Shown here: positions 21,992 to 30,174 of the stretch, piece by piece | Layout of the letters: every line of letters starts with the position of its first letter | Position numbering within the stretch: the first letter of the stretch is position 1 | Assembly: GCA_038246575.1 (NCBI GenBank) | Contig: JBBRVU010000021.1 | Coordinates: 1-36,598 of the forward strand | Source of the DNA: JACCUZ01 sp038246575 | GTDB taxonomy: Bacteria > Actinomycetota > Actinomycetes > JACCUZ01 | Direction: 5' to 3' | DNA: 36,598 nucleotides | Notes under the pieces: model-generated | The model's database searches: none | What the model was told of the DNA's origin: nothing | The model's input: the letters and a program-made list of their open reading frames with translations, nothing else | Made by a program: the position numbers and the translations under genes

Positions 21992-22852
21992 CTAGCGCAC
22001 CGAGAGGCGCTGCCCCGGGAAGATCAGACCCGGGTTGGAGCCGATGGTCTTGCGGTTCATCTTGTACAGGTTCTGCCAGCCGCCGGGGATGCTCTTGCGT
22101 CGGGCGATCAGCGACAGGGTGTCGCCGCGCCGGACGACGTAGCCCCTGGTCGAGGACGGGGCCTTGCGGTGCTTGCCCCGGCTGGCGCGCTCGACCGACA
22201 GCCGGGCGTCCTTGGCCCGGGTCTCGGCCTTGGCGTTGTTGTCGGCCGTGGCGTTGTCGGCCTTGGCGTTGTCGGCCTTGGCGTTGTCGGCGTTGCCGTT
22301 CGTGTTGTCGGCGTTGCCGTTCGTGCTGTCGGCCTTCGCGTCGGCGGCTCCCGAGTCGTTCTTCGTGGCGTCGGCCTGGGCGTCACCGTTGCTCTGCGAG
22401 TCGCCGCTGAGGCGATCCTTCGCGTCGGCCGCGGTGGCGAGGGCCTCGCGGCGCTCCTCGCCGCCCAGGCCGAGCCGGCTGCTGCAGGCCGGCCACGGAC
22501 CCCAGCCGCGGTTGTCGAGCACCCTGGCCGCAATGACGATCTGCTCGGCCCGACTGGCCAGATCGGCGCGCGAGGCGTACCTCCCGCCGCCGTTGCCGGT
22601 CCACGTGCCGCCGGCGAACTGCAGGCCGCCGTAGTAGCCGTTGCCGGTGTTGATCGACCAGTTGCCGCCCGACTCGCACCCGGCGAGCTTGTCCCAGGCG
22701 CTGGTTGCTGCCGACGCCGAGGGCGTGACGGCCATCGGGATCAGGGTGACCAGCGGCGCCGTGGCGATGCCGAGGTTGCGGAGGTGGTTGTTGGGCTTGC
22801 GGTGACGGGCCTTGCCGGCTGCCGACGACCGTGCCTGGGCGCGCTGCGCCAT
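21992..22852 (-). CDS. rpf: Resuscitation-promoting factor-type transglycosylase with LysM domain
   Basis: A 286-residue secreted peptidoglycan-cleaving protein. A long basic N-region and signal peptide run to about residue 49 (SASAA). The Rpf domain (about 50-125) reads WDKLAGCESGGNWSINTGNGYYGGLQF, with catalytic Glu60 and a Cys59-Cys123 disulfide, ending WGPWPAC. A linker rich in Asn/Ala/Asp/Lys (about 140-210) is encoded by tandem repeats. The C-terminal LysM domain (about 238-286) reads YVVRRGDTLSLIARR to NPGLIFPGQRLSVR and binds glycan strands. Such proteins stimulate regrowth and remodel septal wall. The ATG at 22852 is chosen because it directly follows the riboswitch and a GAGAGGGA ribosome site. 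Expression is probably controlled by c-di-AMP. Confidence 0.93.
   Translation of the reverse strand: MAQRAQARSSAAGKARHRKPNNHLRNLGIATAPLVTLIPMAVTPSASAATSAWDKLAGCESGGNWSINTGNGYYGGLQFAGGTWTGNGGGRYASRADLASRAEQIVIAARVLDNRGWGPWPACSSRLGLGGEERREALATAADAKDRLSGDSQSNGDAQADATKNDSGAADAKADSTNGNADNTNGNADNAKADNAKADNATADNNAKAETRAKDARLSVERASRGKHRKAPSSTRGYVVRRGDTLSLIARRKSIPGGWQNLYKMNRKTIGSNPGLIFPGQRLSVR
22241..22327 (-). repeat. Tandem repeats in the Rpf linker
   Basis: Three 15-bp units (22241, 22256, 22271; plus-strand GTCGGCCTTGGCGTT, one with a C-to-G-type change) encode NAKAD-type pentapeptides. Two 21-bp units follow (22286, 22307) encoding NTNGNAD-type heptapeptides. The near-identity suggests recent expansion and variable linker length between strains. 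Confidence 0.85.
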
Positions 22853-22870
22853 GGGTGTCTGTCCCTCTCG

Positions 22871-23050
22871 CCGCCTGCGAGGTGAGCTGTCGGGTTCAGG
22901 CGAGAGAGATTGCCTGGCCGCAAGGTGCTGCGGCTTCACCCCAAGGGACGCCGGCCGAGGTTCCGGCCGGGCGACCCAGAGTCGTGGGTCCCCCACTCCT
23001 GCCCGATGCGAATCCGATGCGCTCATCAGCCGGCGGGCAGGACTCGGCGG
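22871..23050 (-). promoter_or_regulatory. c-di-AMP riboswitch (ydaO/yuaA class) in the rpf leader
   Basis: Read on the minus strand, the leader carries the conserved blocks of the ydaO aptamer in order: CGCCGAGTCC, then CAGGAGTGGGGGACCCA, then TTGGGGTGAAGCC, then GAACCCGACAGC followed by TCACCTCGCAGGC. P1 closes by pairing CCGCC (23050-23046) with GGCGG (22875-22871). The 3' strand of P1 ends only 18 nt before the rpf ATG, next to the ribosome site, so translational control is the simplest mechanism. In actinobacteria this class is known upstream of rpf and other wall-hydrolase genes, where c-di-AMP turns expression off. Family match is by eye. Confidence 0.9.
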
Positions 23051-23085
23051 ACCGTCGATGAGGCCGCGCGGCACGCGGCGCGACG

Positions 23086-23115
23086 AGGATAGGACGCCAG
23101 GTCACGATCCGGCAA
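23086..23115 (-). promoter_or_regulatory. Sigma-70-like promoter for the rpf riboswitch transcript
   Basis: On the minus strand, TTGCCG (23115-23110) and TATCCT (23091-23086) are separated by 18 nt. Transcription would start near 23079, about 30 nt upstream of the aptamer, giving a leader of about 225 nt. The position fits the riboswitch well. Confidence 0.55.
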
Positions 23116-23130
23116 CTACGACAGGCGACA

Positions 23131-23577
23131 ATGGGACGCGTGTCAGAGGGCGTGGGTGACGAGCTGGCGGTCCGAGCGGGGGTGGTCATCCCGGCCGGGG
23201 AGCTGCGCTGGCGCTTTTCCCGCGCCAGCGGGCCCGGCGGGCAGTCGGTCAACACCACCGACTCCCGCGTCGAGCTCTCGCTGGACCTGGCCGCGACCAC
23301 GGCCCTGGGCGCTGCGCTGAAGGCCCGCGCCCTCGAGCGCCTGAGCCACCAGCTGGTCGACGGGGTGCTGACCGTCGTCGCCACCGAGGAACGCTCCCAG
23401 TGGCAAAACCGCCGGCTGGCCCGGGTGCGGCTGGCGGCCCGGCTGCGGGACGCGGTGGCCGCTCCCCCGCGCCGGCGGCGCGCCACCAAGCCCACCCGCG
23501 GCTCGGTCGAGCGTCGGCTGGCGGGCAAGAAACGACGCTCCGAGGTCAAACGCACCCGACGCGAGCTCGGCGACTGA
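23131..23577 (+). CDS. arfB: ArfB/YaeJ-like peptidyl-tRNA hydrolase (ribosome rescue)
   Basis: A 148-residue protein that releases stalled peptides from ribosomes lacking a stop codon. The domain starts at IPAGELRWRFSRASGPGGQSVNTTDSRVEL; GGQ at about residues 36-38 is the catalytic motif of class I release factors. There is no codon-recognition domain. A basic C-terminal tail (RRRRATKPTRGSVERRLAGKK then RRSEVKRTRREL) is the ArfB feature that enters the empty mRNA channel. Length (about 140) is typical. The start may be ATG 23131 or GTG 23140; no strong ribosome site precedes either, so a leaderless mRNA is possible. Divergent from rpf. Confidence 0.92.
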   Translation: MGRVSEGVGDELAVRAGVVIPAGELRWRFSRASGPGGQSVNTTDSRVELSLDLAATTALGAALKARALERLSHQLVDGVLTVVATEERSQWQNRRLARVRLAARLRDAVAAPPRRRRATKPTRGSVERRLAGKKRRSEVKRTRRELGD

Positions 23578-23603
23578 CGCGCCGGAGCCCGCCGAGTCCC
23601 GGC

Positions 23604-23762
23604 CTAACTCGGCAACTCGCCGAGCGCGGCCTCCGCCAGCTGGATCTCGTGCTCGATCATCCACCGAGCACCCCGTAGCCCCCGCAGGCCGAACCGGTCG
23701 CGGATGGCGATGACCGCCTCGGCGACCCGCGGGTCGATCTCCTCGTCCGGCGACGCGGTCAT
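23604..23762 (-). CDS. Small acidic hypothetical protein, 52 residues
   Basis: The product reads MTASPDEEIDPRVAEAVIA, then IRDRFGLRGLRGARWMIEHE, then IQLAEAALGELPS. It is predicted soluble and helical, with no membrane segment. A strong ribosome site (GGGGGAGG) precedes the ATG and codon use resembles the neighbours, so the gene is probably real. I do not recognise the family. It is convergent with arfB; the final codons include a CTCGGC/GCCGAG hairpin that could help terminate transcription from either side. It is 67 bp downstream of the aldo/keto reductase on the same strand and may be co-transcribed. Confidence 0.65.
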   Translation of the reverse strand: MTASPDEEIDPRVAEAVIAIRDRFGLRGLRGARWMIEHEIQLAEAALGELPS

Positions 23763-23829
23763 GCGGGCCTCCCCCTCGAGCGGCTGAACTCCGGGCGCCA
23801 GCCTAGCCAGCAGAAGCGCCCGGACCCGG

Positions 23830-24690
23830 TCACGACGCGTCGAGGCGCGCCAGCTCCTCGGCGGTCAGCGTCAGCTCGGCCGAGGCGGCGGAGTCGCGAG
23901 CGGTCTCGGGCCGGCTCGACCCGGGGATCGGGATGATCACCGGGGACTTCGCAAGCAGCCAGGCCAGGGTCACCTGCTGCGGGCTGACCTCCCGCTCGGC
24001 GGCCACCTCGGCGTACGCCGCGTGAGCCGACCCCAGCTCGGCAGCCTTCCCGATGCCACCGAGCGGGCTCCACGGCAGGAACGCGATGCCCATCTCGGCG
24101 CACAGCTCGAGCTCGGGCTCGCTGGACCGGAAGGCCGGCGAGAACTGGTTCTGCACCGAGACCAGCCGCCCGCCGAGCACCCGCTGCGCCACCTTGATCT
24201 GCTCCGGGTCGGCGTTGGAGATGCCGGCCATCCGGATCTTGCCCGCGTCGAGCAGCTCGCCGATCGCACCGACCGCCTCCTCGTAGGGAACCTCGGGATC
24301 GGGCCGGTGGTACTGGTAGAGCCCGATCGCCTCGACCCCCAGCCGCTTGAGGGAGTCGTCGCAGGCCGCGCGCAGGTGCTCGGGACGCCCGTCGACGTCC
24401 CAGCGACCGTCACCGGGGCGGGTGTGGCCGCCCTTGGTCGCGACCAGCACCTCGGAGGTGTCCCCGGCGTAGGACCCGAGCGCCTCGGCGATCAGCAGCT
24501 CGTTGTGCCCGACGTCGGAGGAGTCGAGGTGGTAGGCGTCCGCGGTGTCGATCAGCGTCACGCCGGCGGCGAGCGCGGCGTGGATCGCGGCCACCGACCG
24601 GTCGCGGTCCGGACGACCCTCGATGGACATCGGCATCCCGCCGAGTCCGATGGCTCCCACGCTGACGGCTCCGATGCTGCGCTGCTGCAT
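23830..24690 (-). CDS. Aldo/keto reductase
   Basis: A 286-residue NADPH-dependent oxidoreductase. The ATG at 24690 is supported by GAGGAGG at the right distance. The catalytic tetrad is complete: Asp48 and Tyr53 in LIDTADAYH, Lys86 in VATKGGH, and His128 in YQYHRPD. GLGGMPMS near the N-terminus, GISNADPEQIK, QNQFSPAFRSSE and the cofactor loop IPGSSRPETARDSAAS follow in family order. The substrate is not predictable; members reduce aldehydes, ketones or sugars. It is divergent from the second family-A polymerase with a 105-bp promoter region between them. Confidence 0.92.
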   Translation of the reverse strand: MQQRSIGAVSVGAIGLGGMPMSIEGRPDRDRSVAAIHAALAAGVTLIDTADAYHLDSSDVGHNELLIAEALGSYAGDTSEVLVATKGGHTRPGDGRWDVDGRPEHLRAACDDSLKRLGVEAIGLYQYHRPDPEVPYEEAVGAIGELLDAGKIRMAGISNADPEQIKVAQRVLGGRLVSVQNQFSPAFRSSEPELELCAEMGIAFLPWSPLGGIGKAAELGSAHAAYAEVAAEREVSPQQVTLAWLLAKSPVIIPIPGSSRPETARDSAASAELTLTAEELARLDAS

Positions 24691-24795
24691 GATCCTCCTC
24701 GAGACGGGCGATGTTGTCCGCCCTGTCTGGTGCCCGCCGGGTAGGCCTCGCAACCCTGCGCGCTGCCTGTCGGCCACACCCGCGACGATGGGCAC

Positions 24796-26565
24796 GTGCA
24801 GCCGCCGGTCCAGTCCACCGACCCGGTGGCGGACCTGCGAGGTGCCGGTGCCGGCCCGGGCACCCTCGTCGGTGTCGCTGTGACTGACATCGGCGGACTA
24901 GGTCTGGCGGTCGGCGGCAGCTCCTTCTGGTACGCCGGCGAGCCCGGTCCGGTGATCAGCCGGGTCGTCGAGGCGCTGCGACCCCGGCTGGTCTGGTGGA
25001 GCGCGTCACACGCCGAGCCGCTGGTGCGGGCCGGGCTCCGTGCCGTTGCCTCCTGGGACGTCACGGCGGTGCACCGGCTCCTGCACGGTGGTTTCGACGA
25101 CGACCCTGCCGTGGTCTGGGCGACCACGCACGGTCTCGACCCGACCGCCCGGCCCCGCGTCGGGCAGCTCGACCTGCTCGACGGCTCCTTCGCGCACGGG
25201 CCCGACGACGATCCGCTCGACGCCGGCGACCCCGTGCGCCCCGACGGCTACCTGCGCCCGAGCTGGGCAAGAGCCGGGCCGCCCGACCCGGTGGCCGCGG
25301 CCGGGTGGGCTGCGGTCGCGCTGACGACGGCGACCCGCCAGCACGGCGCCCTCGGCGACCTGCCCGACCCCCGGCCGGCGCCGGGCGATCCCCCGCTGCC
25401 GCTGCTGACGGCCTGGTCGGAGTCGGCGGCCGAGCTGCTGGCCGTCGAGCTCGGCGTCGTCGGTCTGCCGCTGGACCGGGCCACCGCGGCCGAGCTCATC
25501 GGCGACCGGGTGGGGCCGCCCGACCCCGCCGGAGCCGCTGCCGCGCGGACCGCCCGGGACGCGGCCGTACACGCGCTTCTCCCCGGCGGCGGCGATGGCG
25601 GCGCCCAGGCGTTCGACCTGCGCAACCCGGCCCAGGTGAAGGAGCTGCTGGCCCGTGTCGGGATCGACGTCCCCGACACCCGGTCGTGGCGGCTGGAGCC
25701 CTTCCGCTCCGTGCACCCGGTGGTCCCGGCACTGCTCGAGTGGCGCAAGACGGAGCGGATCGCCACGACGTACGGCTGGGCCTGGCTGGAGCGCCACGTC
25801 GGCGCCGACGGGCGGCTACGCGGCGCCTGGACCGGCTGCGACGGCGCCGGCGGCCGGATGACAGCCAGCGCCGGGCTGCACAACCTGCCGGCCGAGCTCC
25901 GCCCCGCGGTGGCGGCCGAGCCCGGCCACGTCCTGGTGCGGGCCGATCTCGGCCAGGTCGAGCCCCGGGTCCTGGCGGCGGTCGCCGGGGACGCGGCGTT
26001 CGCCGCCGCCACCGTCGCGGCCGACCTCTACGCCCCGGTGGCCGCCCGGCTGGGCTGCGACCGGCCGACCGCCAAGGTCGCGGTGCTCGCCGCGATGTAC
26101 GGCCAGACCTCGGGCGCGGCCGGCGAGGCGCTGCGCGGACTGGAGCGCGCCTACCCGGTCGCGATGTCCTACCTGCGGGCCGCCGACGAGAGCGGTCGCG
26201 CGGGTCGTGAGCTGCGGACCTACGGCGGGAGGACGCTGCGGATGTGGCAGCTCGCCGAGCCGGTCGATCCGGGCGCCCTGGCCGGACGCGGTCGTTTCGC
26301 CCGCAACGCGGTCGTACAGGGGGCGGCGGCCGAGCTGTTCAAGATGTGGGCGGTCTCCGTGCGGGCAGCCCTGCCCGCAGGTGCCGAGGTGGTGATGTGC
26401 CTGCACGACGAGCTGCTCGTCCATGCCCGCCGCGAGGACGCCACCGACGTCGAGTCGATCCTGCACGACGCCCTCGACCGGACCGGAGCGCGATGGGCGG
26501 CAGGGTCCGGCGTGCGCTTCGTGGCCGACGTCGCGACGCTGGGCAGGTGGTCGGACAAGACCTGA
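24796..26565 (+). CDS. Second family-A DNA polymerase (no 5'-nuclease domain)
   Basis: A 589-residue PolA paralogue of the actinobacterial class often annotated as bifunctional 3'-5' exonuclease/DNA polymerase. There is no 5'-nuclease domain. The N-terminal part (about 1-230) resembles a degraded proofreading domain with no visible DxE metal motif. The polymerase domain (about 290-589) keeps motif A as RADLGQVEPRVLAA (about 382-395), motif B as RPTAKVAVLAAMYGQTSGAAG and motif C as CLHDELLVHA (about 535). Metal ligands Asp in A and Asp-Glu in C are present, but A has Leu-Gly where PolA has Tyr-Ser, and Pro replaces Leu/Met after the Glu. Starts at GTG, probably leaderless. A repair or bypass role is inferred. 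Confidence 0.88.
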   Translation: MQPPVQSTDPVADLRGAGAGPGTLVGVAVTDIGGLGLAVGGSSFWYAGEPGPVISRVVEALRPRLVWWSASHAEPLVRAGLRAVASWDVTAVHRLLHGGFDDDPAVVWATTHGLDPTARPRVGQLDLLDGSFAHGPDDDPLDAGDPVRPDGYLRPSWARAGPPDPVAAAGWAAVALTTATRQHGALGDLPDPRPAPGDPPLPLLTAWSESAAELLAVELGVVGLPLDRATAAELIGDRVGPPDPAGAAAARTARDAAVHALLPGGGDGGAQAFDLRNPAQVKELLARVGIDVPDTRSWRLEPFRSVHPVVPALLEWRKTERIATTYGWAWLERHVGADGRLRGAWTGCDGAGGRMTASAGLHNLPAELRPAVAAEPGHVLVRADLGQVEPRVLAAVAGDAAFAAATVAADLYAPVAARLGCDRPTAKVAVLAAMYGQTSGAAGEALRGLERAYPVAMSYLRAADESGRAGRELRTYGGRTLRMWQLAEPVDPGALAGRGRFARNAVVQGAAAELFKMWAVSVRAALPAGAEVVMCLHDELLVHARREDATDVESILHDALDRTGARWAAGSGVRFVADVATLGRWSDKT

Positions 26566-26590
26566 GCAGGTCGGACCGGCCCGGACGCCG

Positions 26591-27556
26591 CTAGACGATC
26601 TCGAGCGGCTTGCCCCGGTCGGCCATCTTCTCGCGGTGGGTGTTGCGCTTGTCCTCGAAGCGGCCAGCAGCGTCGTCGATGCCGGCCAGGATCGTCACGA
26701 GCTCCTCGCGCGCCTTCTCACCCTCGGCGTCGAGACCCTGGAGGTCGAACACACCCCAGGCGCGAAGCACCGGCGAGATCACGTCGTCGTGGTGGATGCG
26801 CAGGTCGTAGATGCCGGACAGGGCCATCTGCACCGACTTGCGGGTGAAGTCCTCGATGGTGCTGCCGGGCATCTCGAAGGAGCGCACGACCTCGACGATG
26901 GCTCGCATCGTCTGGTTCGGAGACGCCTGCAGGGCAGCGCCGAGCAGGTTCCGGTAGAAGAGCATGTGCAGGTTCTCGTCCAGCGCGATGCGGGCAAGCA
27001 GCTGGTCGGCCACCGGGTCGCGGGTGATCTTGCCGGTGTTGCGGTGCGAGATGCGGGTCGCGAGCTCCTGGAAGCTGACGTAGGCCAGCGAGCGCAGCAG
27101 GTCGTCGTGGTTGGGCGACTCGAAGCCGGCGCCCATGTGCGTCATCCGGGCGTTCTCCAACGCAACGGGGTCCACCGCGCGGGTCACCAGCAGGTAGTCG
27201 CGGATCGCCGTCGCGTGGCGGCCCTCCTCGGCCGTCCAGCGATGCACCCAGGTGCCCCACGCACCGTCGCGGCCGAACACGGTCGCGATCTCGTGGTGGT
27301 AGCTGGGGAGGTTGTCCTCGGTGAGCAGGTTGACGATCAGGCTGGTCCGAGCGACGTCGGAGACCTTCGAGTGACCCGGCTCCCAGGCCTGCCCACCCAG
27401 CACGCCGTCGAAGGTCCGGCCCTCGTCCCACGGGACGTACTCGTGGGGCATCCAGTCCTTGGCGACCTTGAGGTGGCGCTCGAGGTTCTCCTCGACGACC
27501 GGCTCCAGCTCGCGGAGCAGGTCTGTCTGGGACATCATGTGGACGTCGACAGTCAT
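26591..27556 (-). CDS. Acyl-ACP desaturase (type 2, ferritin-like diiron)
   Basis: A 321-residue soluble desaturase that introduces a double bond into acyl chains carried by ACP, using O2 and ferredoxin. Diiron ligands occur in four helices: Glu80 in LTEDNLPSYHHE, Glu111 and His114 in AEEGRHA, Glu163 in FQELATRISHRNTG, and Glu193 with His196 in DENLHMLFYRN. It matches DesA1/DesA2-type actinobacterial desaturases in length and order. The ATG at 27556 follows GGGAGG; a second Met pair at residues 7-8 is possible. It is convergent with the polymerase paralogue, 25 bp apart. A 20-bp palindrome 25 bp upstream is probably its operator. Confidence 0.93.
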   Translation of the reverse strand: MTVDVHMMSQTDLLRELEPVVEENLERHLKVAKDWMPHEYVPWDEGRTFDGVLGGQAWEPGHSKVSDVARTSLIVNLLTEDNLPSYHHEIATVFGRDGAWGTWVHRWTAEEGRHATAIRDYLLVTRAVDPVALENARMTHMGAGFESPNHDDLLRSLAYVSFQELATRISHRNTGKITRDPVADQLLARIALDENLHMLFYRNLLGAALQASPNQTMRAIVEVVRSFEMPGSTIEDFTRKSVQMALSGIYDLRIHHDDVISPVLRAWGVFDLQGLDAEGEKAREELVTILAGIDDAAGRFEDKRNTHREKMADRGKPLEIV

Positions 27557-27581
27557 GGACGGGCCTCCCGGCGGAGTGGAG

Positions 27582-27601
27582 CTACGGTTACGTCACCGTA
27601 G
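27582..27601. promoter_or_regulatory. Palindromic operator upstream of the desaturase
   Basis: CTACGGT (27582-27588) and ACCGTAG (27595-27601) are perfect inverted repeats around TACGTC, 25 bp before the desaturase start. A further related half-site (ACGGTAAC, 27611-27618) lies 10 bp away. TetR-family repressors of fatty-acid genes in actinobacteria bind palindromes of this sort; the actual regulator is not in this window. Confidence 0.6.
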
Positions 27602-27690
27602 GTTGTGCCCACGGTAACGCAGGTTCATGCCTCGTACCCAGCCCGACCGGGTGGTGCACGCAGGCGAGTGACCAGGCTCACGTTGCGCGT

Positions 27691-30045
27691 CTACACCCTC
27701 GCGGTGACCAGCGACTCCAGCAGCTCCGGGGCCAGCCCGGCCCGCAGCCCGGCCACGGCCTCGTCGAGTGGCTTGGGGCGTCCCAGCAGGTACCCCTGGC
27801 CGATGGTGCACCCGGCGGCGACCAGCCGGGCCAGCTGGGTCGGCCGCTCGATGCCCTCGGCGACCACGCGCAGGTCGAGGGCGGCCCCCATCACGAGGAT
27901 CGCCTCGACGAGCGCCAACCCACGCTCGCTCGTGTCGACGTCCTCGGTGAAGCTGCGGTCGATCTTCAGGCTGTCCACGGGAAGATGCTGCAGGTAGGCG
28001 ATGGAGGAGAACCCGACACCGAAGTCGTCGATCGACAGCAGCGCACCGAGGGCCTTCAGCGTCAGCAGCGCCGCCTCGGTCTCGGCGTCGTCGGAGACCA
28101 CCACGGTCTCGGTCATCTCCAGGACCAGCCGGCTCTGCCCCAGCGAGGCGACCGCCGCGCCGACGATGTCGAGGAAGGCCGGGTCGCGCAGCTGGTGCGC
28201 CGACATGTTGACGCCGAGCGTCAGGGCATGTCCGGCAGCCTCGTTCAGCGCCGGGGCGTCGGCGACGACCCGAGCCAGCACCTGTTCGCCGAGCTCGGTG
28301 ATCAGACCGCTCTCCTCGGCAGCCTGGATGAACTCGTCGGGCGGGACGAGCACGTCGCCCCGCTGCCAGCGGACCAGTGCCTCGACACCGTCGACCCGGC
28401 CGCTGGCCAGGTCGACAACGGGCTGGTAGTGCACGACCAGCTCGTCACTCACACCGCGTCGCAGGGCCTCGACGAGCTCCAGCCGGCGGACGTTCTCCGC
28501 GCGCAGCGAGGGCTGGTACACGAAGTAGCGGTCCTTGCCCTGTGCCTTGGCTCGGTACATCGCCATGTCGGCGTTGCGCAGCAGTCCGGCCGCGTCGTCG
28601 ACAGCCGCGGCGACGGCGACCCCGATGCTTGCCCCCACGACCACCTCGTGGCCCTGGATCGAGATCTCGGTCCGCAGGGACTTGAGCAGCCGCTCGCACA
28701 GCGCGTCCAGCTCCTGCAGGTGCGCGACGCCCTCGACCAGCACCGCGAACTCGTCCCCACCCAGCCGGGCCACCGAGTCGGTGGTCCGGACCGACGCAAC
28801 CAGGCGCCCGGCAACCGTCTTCAGCAACCCGTCCCCCTCGGCGTGGCCGAACCGGTCGTTGACACCCTTGAACCCGTCGAGGTCGAGGAAGAGCACCGCC
28901 AACGTCGCGCTGCTCCGGCGACCGCGGTGGACCGCCTGCTCGACCCGGTCGAGGAAGAGCGTCCGGTTCGGCAGCGACGTCAGGGCATCGTGGCGCGCGA
29001 GGTGGGCCATCTCATCGGTTAGGGCCAGCCGGGAGAACGCCTCCTCCCCCACGGTGGCCAGAGCCTCCAGGGCCTTGCGGTCCGCCTCGACCGAGGCCCG
29101 GGCCCGGTGCAGGGCCGGCGCCGTCAGCCAGAGCACGGCGTCCCCGGCACGGACCCGGGTGCCGATCTCGTTGTCACCCGGCCCGGTCGCCCGCAGCTCG
29201 GCTGCAGTGTTGGCCACCGCGGCGCGCGCGTTGCGGCGCAACAGCCCCTCGAGCTCGGCTCGGGACTCCACGGCCTGCGCCTCGGCTGCGGCGTCGAAGA
29301 GAGCCGCCAGCCGGCGGCGGTGCTCCAACCCACGCGACAACGCACGGGTCGCGACGAGGATCGTGACGAGCGGAACGACGAGCAGGATGCCCGCCCACTG
29401 CGGCAGCTCACGGTCGACCAGTGCCGCCAGGTAGCCGAGGCTGTCGATGGCGACGAACACGCCGAGGGCACCCAGCCCGTTGCTCTGCCGGACGGCCATG
29501 TGCACCGGGCTGCGGTCCTCGAGGGCGATCGAGGCCGCGGAAACGAAGTAGTCGACGAGGAAGAACACGGCGCAGCCGGCACCCACGGCCAGCAGCTCGC
29601 GAGGGGACGTCTGGTCCAGGTCGCTGATCGCCCGCATCGTGGCCAGGGCAGCGGCACCGGCGAGGACGCCCAGCCCGATGTTGAAGATCCGGATGTCCAC
29701 GCGCTTGGCGCTGGTGCCCTGGGAGAGAACCTGGCTGACGGCCCAGACTGCGAGGGCGCCCTGGCCGCTGTCGAAGCAGGCGAGGAACACGAGCACGGCC
29801 GACTCGAAGCCGACCTCGATCCCGCCGGCCGAGCGGTTGAGCACGAGGGGGTACCGGCTCATCACCGCCGCGATCGGGGCACCGAGCAGCAGGGCGAGTG
29901 CCCAGTGGTTGTCGAAGTGGGCTCCGAAGAGCAGCCCGACGACGGCCATGACGCCGAGCACCGCTCCCGCCACCATCACGATGACGTCGAAGGCCCAGCT
30001 GATGGCGCGCTTGTCCTCCCGCGGTGCAGCCACGCCCTCTCCCAC
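27691..30045 (-). CDS. Membrane GGDEF-EAL c-di-GMP turnover protein
   Basis: A 784-residue signalling protein. Residues 1-235 hold about seven to eight membrane segments of no sensor family I can name. A cytoplasmic linker (about 240-345) follows with a predicted helical part. The diguanylate cyclase domain (about 350-515) has the intact active site RLGGDEF (429-433) and the inhibitory I-site RTTD exactly five residues before it. The phosphodiesterase domain (about 525-775) has EALVRW (Glu555), NMSAHQL, EMTETVV, IDDFGVG, KIDRSF and VAEGIE, all needed residues present. Both activities look possible. GTG 30045 is used; GTG 30033 has a better-placed GGGAGAGG. Monocistronic by spacing. Confidence 0.93.
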   Translation of the reverse strand: MGEGVAAPREDKRAISWAFDVIVMVAGAVLGVMAVVGLLFGAHFDNHWALALLLGAPIAAVMSRYPLVLNRSAGGIEVGFESAVLVFLACFDSGQGALAVWAVSQVLSQGTSAKRVDIRIFNIGLGVLAGAAALATMRAISDLDQTSPRELLAVGAGCAVFFLVDYFVSAASIALEDRSPVHMAVRQSNGLGALGVFVAIDSLGYLAALVDRELPQWAGILLVVPLVTILVATRALSRGLEHRRRLAALFDAAAEAQAVESRAELEGLLRRNARAAVANTAAELRATGPGDNEIGTRVRAGDAVLWLTAPALHRARASVEADRKALEALATVGEEAFSRLALTDEMAHLARHDALTSLPNRTLFLDRVEQAVHRGRRSSATLAVLFLDLDGFKGVNDRFGHAEGDGLLKTVAGRLVASVRTTDSVARLGGDEFAVLVEGVAHLQELDALCERLLKSLRTEISIQGHEVVVGASIGVAVAAAVDDAAGLLRNADMAMYRAKAQGKDRYFVYQPSLRAENVRRLELVEALRRGVSDELVVHYQPVVDLASGRVDGVEALVRWQRGDVLVPPDEFIQAAEESGLITELGEQVLARVVADAPALNEAAGHALTLGVNMSAHQLRDPAFLDIVGAAVASLGQSRLVLEMTETVVVSDDAETEAALLTLKALGALLSIDDFGVGFSSIAYLQHLPVDSLKIDRSFTEDVDTSERGLALVEAILVMGAALDLRVVAEGIERPTQLARLVAAGCTIGQGYLLGRPKPLDEAVAGLRAGLAPELLESLVTARV

Positions 30046-30118
30046 CCGCCGGCCAACTGTCCGTTCTCCATCGGCCGTCGACAGGGTCGGGTAAAGCCCA
30101 CAGGCAGGACGAGCTAGT

Positions 30119-30150
30119 TGTGTCGGCTCACTCGTAAGGGTGCCGACACA
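30119..30150 (-). terminator. Hairpin terminator after citrate synthase
   Basis: TGTGTCGGC (30119-30127) and GCCGACACA (30142-30150) form a perfect 9-bp stem with a 14-nt loop, 24 nt beyond the gltA stop on the minus strand and upstream of the GGDEF-EAL gene. Confidence 0.6.
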
Positions 30151-30174
30151 CCGGTGCGGGCAGCTGCCGGCGGG

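Noticed and set aside
20776..22410. Plus-strand open frame of 544 codons spanning the oxidoreductase
   Set aside because: It runs out of frame through the luciferase-like gene, a terminator and the Rpf linker repeats; composition is a GC-driven shadow.
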